From Chloroflexota bacterium (lineage in GTDB: Bacteria > Chloroflexota > Anaerolineae > Aggregatilineales > Phototrophicaceae), in NCBI GenBank assembly GCA_009841405.1, contig VXLV01000079.1:1-64000 (forward strand): a stretch of 64,000 bases of DNA, read 5' to 3'. The notes under the pieces were generated by a model. That model worked only from the letters and a program-made list of their open reading frames with translations, was not told the origin of the DNA and ran no database searches. The translations under genes and the position numbers were made by a program. Position 1 is the first letter of the stretch, and the number at the start of each line of letters is the position of its first letter. Below are positions 1 to 7,342 of the stretch, piece after piece.

Positions 1-254
<254 letters not shown>

Positions 255-277
255 GCCAGGCCGGGGAGCTCGCGGAC

Positions 278-601
278 GTGACTGAGCCGGGCAAGGGTCG
301 TCTCGGCGCAAGCCTGGTTAGCGCCATATTCAAGACGCCTTTGGAGCGGGAGCGCGACTTTTATCGCCGCTATCGCGAACTGAGCGGCTTGATTGGAGAG
401 TCGCCCGACAATATGATTGTGCTTGTACTGCGCGGAGAGTTGAACCTGGAACGCGGAGAATACGAGCGGGCGAAAACCGATTTCGAACGCGCGCTTGAAT
501 TGGCGCGGGATTTGGACGAAGCCAAAGGCTGGCTTTTGATGGAACAGGTGATGCGCGATCGCGCGCTATACGGTTTGAAGTTGGCAGAGCGCGAGTTGTA
601 G
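278..601 (+). CDS. small TPR-like protein between nuoF and nuoG
   Basis: This 107-residue protein is predicted to be soluble and mostly helical. Residues about 43-80 read like one tetratricopeptide unit: a small-residue helix (VLRGELNLERGEYERAKTDF) followed by ERALELARDLDEAKGWLL. There is no signal peptide or membrane segment. It starts with GTG 24 bp after nuoF and ends 42 bp before nuoG, on the same strand, so it is almost certainly co-transcribed with complex I genes. A role in assembly of the peripheral arm would fit the position, but this is inference; no specific family was recognised. Confidence 0.75.
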   Translation: MTEPGKGRLGASLVSAIFKTPLERERDFYRRYRELSGLIGESPDNMIVLVLRGELNLERGEYERAKTDFERALELARDLDEAKGWLLMEQVMRDRALYGLKLAEREL

Positions 602-643
602 CGGCTGCGGAAGAAGCAGCTCATTCTGATTGTGGAGGCGTGA

Positions 644-3178
644 ATGTCCGACACGGTGACAATCAATGTCGATGGTAAGGATTACGAGGTAGCAGCCGGG
701 TCGAATCTGGTTGATGCCGCCAAGTGGCATGCGGGCAACGATATTCCCGTGTTCTGCTATCATCCCAAGATGGAGCCGGTGGGCATGTGCCGCATGTGCC
801 TGGTCGAGCTAGGCACGCCCGCCCGCGACCGCGCCACCGGCGAAGTCGTCCTCAACGAAGACGGGACGCCGCAGATTCGCTATTTCCCCAAGCTGCAGAC
901 GGCTTGCACCACAGTCGTCAGCGACGGGATGCATATCAAGACTGATACCCCGCAGGTCATCGACGCTCGCAACGACGTCCTGGAATTCTTGCTCAGCAGC
1001 CACCCGCTGGATTGTCCCATCTGCGACAAAGGCGGCGAATGTCCGCTGCAAAACCTGACCATGCGCCACGGGCCACAGTCGTCGCGCATGTATTTTGAAG
1101 ACAAGCAACTGCTCGAAAAGCACTACCCGCTCGGCGAACTGATCTTCCTCGATCGCGAGCGCTGCATTCAGTGCGCGCGCTGTGTGCGCTTCCAGGACGA
1201 AATTGTCGGTGACGACGTTCTCGCGTTTCACGAACGCGGTCGCCGCTTGCAGATCATTACCCATTCCGACCCCGGCTTTGACACTTATTTCAGCGGCAAC
1301 ACCACCGATATTTGCCCGGTGGGCGCGCTGACGACGGCCGACTTCCGCTTCGGCGCGCGGCCCTGGGAACTGAATGAAGTGCCCAGCATTTCGCCTTGGG
1401 ATGCCGCCGGCGAAAATATCAGCTTGAGCATGCGTCTGGATCGCGACTTCGGCGGCCGCGCGATGATCAAGCGCGTCATGCCGCGGCAGAACGAGCAGGT
1501 CAACGAAATCTGGATCAGCGATAAAACGCGCTTTGGCCATCACTTCACGCGCAGCGGCGACCGCCTGCAAAGGCCGCAAATGCGCAGCGGCGACGCACTG
1601 CGCGACTCCAACTGGGAAGCGGTTTTGGCCGATATCGCCGAGGCGCTGCGCAGCGCGGACGGCGATGTGGCCGCGATTGCCGGCAGCGGCATGTCCAACG
1701 AAGACCTCTGGGAATTGCGCCGGCTCATGGAAGGGCTCGGGGGCAGTCGCCTCGGCGCCTGGCCGCCAACGCACGGCGGCGCGGATGCCGTTGCGCGGAC
1801 CGGCGTCGGCTTCGGCACAAATCTGGGCCGGCTCGGCAAGGGCGACGCCATCCTTGTGATCGCCAGCGACCTGGAAGAAGAAGTCCCAATCTGGCGGCTG
1901 CGCTTGAAACAGGCGCAAGACCGCGGCGCTTACCTGGTTGTGGCCAACGCCCGCGACACGCGCCTGGAAGACTTCGCCCTGCAAGGCGCGCGCAATGACA
2001 AAGTCGTCGAAGGCGACGCCATTCGCTACGCCGCCGGCGAAGCGGTATCGGTCATGCGCGAGTTGGCGAATGATCACCTGGAAATTGCCGAGCGGCTGAG
2101 CGGGGCGGAAAATCTGGTGATTGTCGCCGGCGCAGAAGGGCTGACGCTTGAAGGCAGCGCGGCGCTGGCGCAGGCTGCCGCCAACTTCCTCATCGAGACC
2201 GGCCATGTCGGGCGGCCCAACAACGGTCTGCTGTCGCCGCTTCCCGGCGCCAATGGCATGGGGCTGCATTATCTGGGCTATTCGCCCGAAGCGAGCCTGG
2301 ATATCGCCGCCAAGCCGCCGAAAGTCCTGATCGTGGCGCAAGCCGAACTGCTGGATGACGACCCGGCGGCGCGCGCCTGGCTCAGCGAAGTCGAGACAGT
2401 AATCTACGCCAACCTCTTTGATGACGGCATTTCCGAGTTGGCGGATTATGTCTTGCCGCTGCAATCCTTCGCAGAGCGCGACGGCTGCTTCGTCAATGGC
2501 GAGCGGCGCGCGCAGCGCTTCTACACCGCGCAGGGACCGATGGGGCAAGCGCTGCCCGCCTGGAAACTCTTCGGCAGTCTGCGCCAGGCCATGGGCATGA
2601 GCCATCTCAAGCCATCGGCCGCGGCCGTCATGCTGGAGCTGAGCAAGAATGTCGCCGTCTTTGAAGGCATTTCTTACCGGGCGCTGGCGCAGGTCAAGCG
2701 GCAATTCCCGGATGTCGGCGGCCGCGATCAGTATTATGGTGGCACCGCCTACGCCAACGACGGCGGGCTCGGCGTTCAGATTCCGTCGACTGCCGACGGC
2801 AGCAACAAGCTCAAGCCCGTCGCGATCGGCGAGCCGGAAAGCGTCTCCGCCGCTGAAGGCGAACTGTTGATTATGCCCGTGACGCGGCTGTACAATCGCC
2901 AGCGGAATTTCCGACCGTCGCTGCTGATGGAGCCGCGAATCCTGGCCGCCAGCGCGACGCTCAATCCGGCAGACGCGCAAGCGCTGGGTATCATTCAGAA
3001 CGACATCATCGAGATCAGGGCGGGCAAATCAAGCGTACGCGCGCGCGCTGACATCAGCGACGAGATTGCGGCCGGCGCCGTCGCTGTGCCGCAACACATG
3101 ACGGATGCGCCAGTACCGCTGGCGATATCCAGCGGGACCGTCAGCCGCGTGTCGCAAGCGGTTGCTACCGCCGACTAA
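644..3178 (+). CDS. nuoG: NADH-quinone oxidoreductase subunit G
   Basis: NuoG is the large iron-sulfur subunit of the complex I peripheral arm and passes electrons from NuoE/F towards NuoI. The N-terminal ferredoxin-like domain has Cys38, Cys49, Cys52 and Cys88 for a [2Fe-2S] cluster. Next come the His-x3-Cys-x2-Cys-x5-Cys motif (HPLDCPICDKGGEC) of N5 and the CIQCARC...DICPVG cysteines of another [4Fe-4S] cluster. The remaining 600 residues resemble the molybdopterin-oxidoreductase fold kept by NuoG without cofactor function. At 844 residues it is within the family range. ATG follows GGAGG at a good distance. nuoH starts 18 bp downstream. Confidence 0.96.
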   Translation: MSDTVTINVDGKDYEVAAGSNLVDAAKWHAGNDIPVFCYHPKMEPVGMCRMCLVELGTPARDRATGEVVLNEDGTPQIRYFPKLQTACTTVVSDGMHIKTDTPQVIDARNDVLEFLLSSHPLDCPICDKGGECPLQNLTMRHGPQSSRMYFEDKQLLEKHYPLGELIFLDRERCIQCARCVRFQDEIVGDDVLAFHERGRRLQIITHSDPGFDTYFSGNTTDICPVGALTTADFRFGARPWELNEVPSISPWDAAGENISLSMRLDRDFGGRAMIKRVMPRQNEQVNEIWISDKTRFGHHFTRSGDRLQRPQMRSGDALRDSNWEAVLADIAEALRSADGDVAAIAGSGMSNEDLWELRRLMEGLGGSRLGAWPPTHGGADAVARTGVGFGTNLGRLGKGDAILVIASDLEEEVPIWRLRLKQAQDRGAYLVVANARDTRLEDFALQGARNDKVVEGDAIRYAAGEAVSVMRELANDHLEIAERLSGAENLVIVAGAEGLTLEGSAALAQAAANFLIETGHVGRPNNGLLSPLPGANGMGLHYLGYSPEASLDIAAKPPKVLIVAQAELLDDDPAARAWLSEVETVIYANLFDDGISELADYVLPLQSFAERDGCFVNGERRAQRFYTAQGPMGQALPAWKLFGSLRQAMGMSHLKPSAAAVMLELSKNVAVFEGISYRALAQVKRQFPDVGGRDQYYGGTAYANDGGLGVQIPSTADGSNKLKPVAIGEPESVSAAEGELLIMPVTRLYNRQRNFRPSLLMEPRILAASATLNPADAQALGIIQNDIIEIRAGKSSVRARADISDEIAAGAVAVPQHMTDAPVPLAISSGTVSRVSQAVATAD

Positions 3179-3196
3179 ACCAAGAGGATTAAGCGT

Positions 3197-4765
3197 ATGA
3201 GCCGGAATCTCAAGATCGGCATTGGCATTGGCGTCACCGCGCTGATCGGACTGGTCGTAGTCCTGGCGCTGGTCATCGCAAATTTAGGCGCCATCGCAAC
3301 CTGGATCGGTTTCGACGCCGCCGGCAATCTTAACGGCCGCGAAGGCGCCATCGGGCTGCTGCTAAACCCGGAAGCGCGGGTGAATAACGTCGTGCAATGC
3401 GCGGACGACCCGGGCTGCGCGGCGCTCTGGCCGATCATCTTCGCCGCCGGTTTCGCCTTTGTCTTTGTGACTGGCTTCGCCTATACCACGCTGCTGGAGC
3501 GTCGCTTGCTGGCGTTCTTGCAGCACCGCGTCGGTCCCAATCGCGTTGGCCCGCTGGGCTTCATGCAGCCGGCCGCCGATGGGGTCAAGCTGGTATTCAA
3601 AGAAGACCTGATGCCCGCCGGCGCTGACAAGTGGGTTTTCCGCCTGGCGCCAATGATCAAAGTGATTCCGATTCTGATGATCGCCGCTGTCATCCCGATG
3701 GGCCCGGACCTGGTCTTGCCCTGGTTCGCGCCGTCGCTTGGCGATGTCTGGTATCAGGTCCCGCAAGGTCTGCTCGACTCCAACGTCGGTATCCTCTGGG
3801 TGATCGCCATCACCAGCATCGCCACCTATGGCGTTGTGCTGGCCGGCTGGTCCAGCGACAACAAATACGCTATGTTAGGCGCGCTGCGCGCATCGGCCCA
3901 GATGATCAGCTACGAGCTGAGTTTCGCGCTGACGCTGGCGGTGCCGGTGATGATTGTCGGCAGCATGGCCATCGGCGATATCATTGACGCCCAGCGCAAT
4001 ATCTGGGATTGGTTTGTCTTTCAGAATCCGCTGGCGGCCGCCGTGCTATTCCTGGCGCTGCTGGCGGAGACGAATCGCGCCCCCTTCGATTTGACCGAAG
4101 CCGAGCAAGAATTGACGCAAGGTTACATGACTGAATACAGCGGCATGAAATTCGCCCTCTTCATGATGGCGGAATACCTGGGCATGATCGCCGTAAGCCT
4201 GGTGGCGGTGGCGGTATTCTTCGGCGGTTACCACCTGTGGCCGATGGATGGCTTGCCCGTCCTGGCGCCGGTCATCTTCATACTCAAAGTGGTTCTGATG
4301 CTCTGCGGCATGATCTGGATTCGGGCTACGTTGCCGCGCATCCGTTACGACCGGCTGATGATGTTCGGCTGGAAGGTGATGATTCCGCTGGCGCTGCTTG
4401 CAGTGGCCTGGACGGCAGTGGCGCTGGTCATTGGCGATTCCGTTGGCGGGTCAGCCTATACGCTGGTTTCCGGCATAGTGTTTGTGCTGGCGCTCGCTTT
4501 CGGCGCCTGGTCGCTGCGCCGCATTAGCCGCGATCGCGACAGCGAAGAAGCTATCCCGCTGGAAGACGACCCGGCTTACACGGGCGAGCGGCGCGGGCTG
4601 GGCTGGGCGCTGGTGCATCTGGTCGGCATGCTCATCGCAATCCCGCTCGCGCAAATCCGCTTCCAGGTGCGCGCGTTGGAAGGCTTGGCCAGCTTCGGAC
4701 GCACGCCGGAAGAAGATCGCGAGCTCCAGCGCGAAGAAACAGCCATCAAGACCGCCGGGGGTTGA
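3197..4765 (+). CDS. nuoH: NADH-quinone oxidoreductase subunit H, extended at both ends
   Basis: NuoH is the membrane subunit that joins the peripheral arm to the membrane arm and forms part of the quinone site. The family core is clear: LLERRLLAFLQHRVGPNRVG, then ETNRAPFDLTEAEQEL and YMTEYSGMKFALFMMAEY. The protein has 522 residues, whereas many NuoH proteins have about 330-420. The extra length is an N-terminal part of roughly 65-90 residues with one additional hydrophobic segment and a loop, and about 130 residues after the usual last helix, with further hydrophobic stretches and a charged tail. An AGAGGAT Shine-Dalgarno precedes the ATG. Confidence 0.95.
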   Translation: MSRNLKIGIGIGVTALIGLVVVLALVIANLGAIATWIGFDAAGNLNGREGAIGLLLNPEARVNNVVQCADDPGCAALWPIIFAAGFAFVFVTGFAYTTLLERRLLAFLQHRVGPNRVGPLGFMQPAADGVKLVFKEDLMPAGADKWVFRLAPMIKVIPILMIAAVIPMGPDLVLPWFAPSLGDVWYQVPQGLLDSNVGILWVIAITSIATYGVVLAGWSSDNKYAMLGALRASAQMISYELSFALTLAVPVMIVGSMAIGDIIDAQRNIWDWFVFQNPLAAAVLFLALLAETNRAPFDLTEAEQELTQGYMTEYSGMKFALFMMAEYLGMIAVSLVAVAVFFGGYHLWPMDGLPVLAPVIFILKVVLMLCGMIWIRATLPRIRYDRLMMFGWKVMIPLALLAVAWTAVALVIGDSVGGSAYTLVSGIVFVLALAFGAWSLRRISRDRDSEEAIPLEDDPAYTGERRGLGWALVHLVGMLIAIPLAQIRFQVRALEGLASFGRTPEEDRELQREETAIKTAGG

Positions 4766-4816
4766 CAAGTCCGAGACGTCACCCGGCGCGTACGACTAGA
4801 CTAGAGGTTGCTGCTG

Positions 4817-5311
4817 ATGCATGTAGTTAAAGGTTTCGCCACCACACTGAAGCATCTGATGGACGATGCGGTAACGGTGCAATATCCCGAACAGGTGCAG
4901 AAATTCCAGGATCGCTTCAAGGGACGGCATCATCTGCGCCGCTATGAAGACGGCTTGGAGAAGTGCATCGGCTGTTCGCTTTGCGCGGCGGCATGCCCGG
5001 CTGACGCCATCTGGGTCGAGGCGGCCGAGAACACCGACGCCGAGCGCTACAGTCCCGGCGAGCGCTACGCCAAGACCTACGAGATCAACATGCTGCGCTG
5101 CATCTTCTGCGGCTACTGCGAAGACGCCTGCCCGACCGAAGCCATCCAGCTCGGCCATGAACATCAAATGTCATTCACCGACCGGCGCGACGCCATCTAC
5201 GACAAGGACATGCTGATCGATCCGCCGCAGGCCGGCGCGGCTGGCACGCCACAGCAAGTCAAGCCGGGCGCCTTCGACCGGTCCATTCCGGATATGGAAG
5301 ACCCGGATTGA
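4817..5311 (+). CDS. nuoI: NADH-quinone oxidoreductase subunit I
   Basis: NuoI is the small 8Fe ferredoxin-like subunit that carries clusters N6a and N6b and hands electrons to the N2 cluster. Two motifs are present, CIGCSLCAAACP and CIFCGYCEDACP, each with the Cys-x2-Cys-x2-Cys-x3-Cys-Pro pattern. The C-terminus (about 35 residues) is proline-rich and variable, as in relatives. I chose ATG at 4817 because AGAGG lies nine bases upstream; a TTG at 4808 in the same frame directly abuts that AGAGG and is less likely. A 288-bp non-coding gap with an inverted repeat and a promoter follows. Confidence 0.93.
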   Translation: MHVVKGFATTLKHLMDDAVTVQYPEQVQKFQDRFKGRHHLRRYEDGLEKCIGCSLCAAACPADAIWVEAAENTDAERYSPGERYAKTYEINMLRCIFCGYCEDACPTEAIQLGHEHQMSFTDRRDAIYDKDMLIDPPQAGAAGTPQQVKPGAFDRSIPDMEDPD

Positions 5312-5340
5312 AAGCGAGCGGATAATTGACTGGTTGTTTA

Positions 5341-5513
5341 ACCACAGAGATCACAGAGGGCACAGAGTTTTGGGTGGTGGATTGAGTGTCATTGATTCTG
5401 GATTGGCATGGTACGACAAAAAGGGTTGCGTTAATTCGCCATGAACGCCTTGTTTGGCAACAGATTCTTTACCTCGAAGAGTATTTATCTGAGTTCTCTG
5501 TGATCTCTGTGTT
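5341..5513. repeat. inverted-repeat element with CACAGAGATCACAGAG arms
   Basis: An 18-bp left arm at 5341-5358 (ACCACAGAGATCACAGAG) matches the reverse complement of 5496-5513 at 17 of 18 positions. The 137 bp between the arms are AT-richer than the flanking genes and carry no convincing ORF. The left arm continues with a partial repeat of its own motif (GGCACAGAG). The structure resembles a miniature mobile or REP-type element placed between nuoI and nuoJ. No target-site duplication was identified. Confidence 0.7.
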
Positions 5514-5537
5514 CAAACCTGTTTCGAGGATTCAAAA

Positions 5538-5566
5538 TTGAAGGCTATTTTCACTTGTGCTAAAAT
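5538..5566 (+). promoter_or_regulatory. sigma-A-type promoter upstream of nuoJ
   Basis: TTGAAG at 5538-5543 and TAAAAT at 5561-5566 are separated by 17 bp, and the initiation region lies about 27 bp before the nuoJ ATG. The match is 4 of 6 for the -35 box and 5 of 6 for the -10 box, in an AT-rich patch of otherwise GC-rich DNA. It would allow nuoJ-N to be transcribed independently of the upstream genes, which are separated from nuoJ by the inverted-repeat element. Confidence 0.6.
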
Positions 5567-5599
5567 GCACAAACGCATTCATCTTGGGAATTAGCTCGT

Positions 5600-6985
5600 A
5601 TGGAATGGTTGTTTCTGGTCGTGAGTTTTGTGGCGGTCGTGGCGGCCGGCATGATGCTGACGCGGCAAAACGCAGTACATAGCGCTCTCTTCCTCATCGT
5701 CAATTTCGGCTGCGTTGCTTTCCTCTATTTGATGCTGGACGCGCCCTTCCTGGCGATGGTGCAAGTCACCGTATACACCGGCGCCATCATGGTGCTCTTC
5801 CTCTTCGTCATCATGCTCCTCGGCGCCGAAACGACCACCGATACCTCCGGGCGCATGCGCTGGCTGGGCTTCGCCGGCACGGCGGTCGCTATCGTGTTGC
5901 TGGTGATATTCGCCTTCCCGCTCGCCTCCAATATGCTGACGGACGAGCCCACGCCTCAGCCCGACGCCCGCGCGCGGATTCGCGCAATCAACGCCATTCC
6001 CGGCGGCGACGCGCAAGCCTTTACCGTGATGGACATGGGGCGCGCAATGACCTTGGAACACACCGTTCCCGGTATTGTGCTGCTCGAGCCGGTTTCGGAG
6101 TCAATCGACGGCTTGCGCCTTGAAGGCGTCGTTTATGAATTCAGCCGCGAAGCCCCCCAAGACTATATCGACGTGGCGGCGGGCGACTACGCCATCATCG
6201 CTGGCGTAGACTACGGCGAGTTTGATTCCGCGCCAATCTACGCGGCGCCGCATTCACTTGCGCCGGACTCAGCGCATTCGGTTGTATTCTTTGAAAACGC
6301 CGACGGCTTCGTCGATGTCACCGTGCTTGAAGACGACATCAGCGCGCCCGCTGTCGGCAAGATGCGTCTCACGCTGATAAACGCGGTGACGGACAAGCAA
6401 GTCGCTCTGGTGGATGTCGGGCAATATACGGCGCGCGGCACGCTCTGTGACGACAGCGCTTGCGACTCGCTGATTCCCCACCGTGTCCTGATTGAGCTGC
6501 TGCCTGCCGGCGCGCGTATCAGCCTCGAATTGGAAGCCGGTACATACAACCTGGCTTTCGTCGACGAGGAACAGAATGTGCTGCGAACGCTGGCGAACTA
6601 TGACGCCGAGCGCGGCTTGATCGAAACACGCGTATTTGTGCGCGAGCCCGGCATGCCCGGCAGCCAGCCCAGCTACCGCGCCGCCGTCTTCAACGCAATT
6701 GGCGCGCCCGCTTTTGGCAGCCCCGAGTCGGTAGGGCAGGTGCTGTTCATTGAGTACGTGCTGCCGGTGATGCTGGTGGGCATGCTGCTGCTGGTCGCCT
6801 TGATCGGGGTAATCGTCCTTGCCCGTCCAGACGCCCTGGCGCAAGCCGAACGGCGGCGCATCAACCGGCGCCGGCGCGTGAATCGGCCGCTGGCAAGCGT
6901 GATTTCGCAGCAGACCGGTTCAGATGTTTTGAGCGGCGACTACCGCGCGAAGCTGACCGGCGGCGACGATCCGGCCCGCGAATAG
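5600..6985 (+). CDS. nuoJ: NADH-quinone oxidoreductase subunit J with a large inserted extracytoplasmic domain
   Basis: NuoJ is a small membrane-arm subunit of complex I, usually about 160-200 residues with five helices. Here residues 1-112 hold four helices, including the characteristic [17 protein letters not shown] stretch, and residues about 382-408 ([19 protein letters not shown]) hold the last helix. Between them lie about 260 hydrophilic residues (113-375). In the inserted part, residues about 250-345 resemble a DUF4397-type beta-sandwich ([10 protein letters not shown] and [15 protein letters not shown]), with two nearby cysteines, Cys283 and Cys288. The C-terminus is a basic cytoplasmic tail. 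The reading frame is continuous and flanked by intact nuoI and nuoK, so this is a genuine insertion, not two genes. Its function is unknown. Confidence 0.93.
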   Translation: MEWLFLVVSFVAVVAAGMMLTRQNAVHSALFLIVNFGCVAFLYLMLDAPFLAMVQVTVYTGAIMVLFLFVIMLLGAETTTDTSGRMRWLGFAGTAVAIVLLVIFAFPLASNMLTDEPTPQPDARARIRAINAIPGGDAQAFTVMDMGRAMTLEHTVPGIVLLEPVSESIDGLRLEGVVYEFSREAPQDYIDVAAGDYAIIAGVDYGEFDSAPIYAAPHSLAPDSAHSVVFFENADGFVDVTVLEDDISAPAVGKMRLTLINAVTDKQVALVDVGQYTARGTLCDDSACDSLIPHRVLIELLPAGARISLELEAGTYNLAFVDEEQNVLRTLANYDAERGLIETRVFVREPGMPGSQPSYRAAVFNAIGAPAFGSPESVGQVLFIEYVLPVMLVGMLLLVALIGVIVLARPDALAQAERRRINRRRRVNRPLASVISQQTGSDVLSGDYRAKLTGGDDPARE

Positions 6986-7004
6986 GCGCAGGAGAGAGCG
7001 AAGC

Positions 7005-7313
7005 ATGAACCCAATCGGCGCCGAGCCGTATATCGTACTCAGCATGGTGCTGTTCCTGATGGGCGCGCTGGGCGTGCTCATGCGGCGCAACGCCATTCTG
7101 CTCTTCATGTCCGTGGAACTGATGCTGAATTCGGCTAATCTGGCTTTTGTCGCATTCGCCCGCGAATGGGGCCAGGTCAACGGCCATATCTTTGTCTTCT
7201 TTGTCATGACCGTCGCCGCGGCCGAAGTCGCGGTTGGCCTGGCTCTAATCGTGAATATTTTCCGCGAACGCCAGAGCATCAATATTGACGACCTGCAGCA
7301 AATGCAGGGCTAG
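7005..7313 (+). CDS. nuoK: NADH-quinone oxidoreductase subunit K
   Basis: NuoK is the three-helix membrane-arm subunit related to MrpC and takes part in the proton path. The 102-residue length is standard. The family features are visible: [20 protein letters not shown], followed by [13 protein letters not shown] with the conserved glutamate in helix 2, and then [17 protein letters not shown] with another conserved glutamate. The ATG follows AGGAGAG. It starts 19 bp after nuoJ and ends 29 bp before nuoL. Confidence 0.95.
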   Translation: MNPIGAEPYIVLSMVLFLMGALGVLMRRNAILLFMSVELMLNSANLAFVAFAREWGQVNGHIFVFFVMTVAAAEVAVGLALIVNIFRERQSINIDDLQQMQG

Positions 7314-7342
7314 CCTACTGCCGTCGGAAGAGGCGCGAGCTA

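Noticed and set aside
809..2980. 723-residue open frame on the minus strand opposite nuoG
   Set aside because: It is a GC-driven shadow of nuoG: no family resemblance, His/Arg/Gln-rich composition, and the + strand encodes a clear NuoG.
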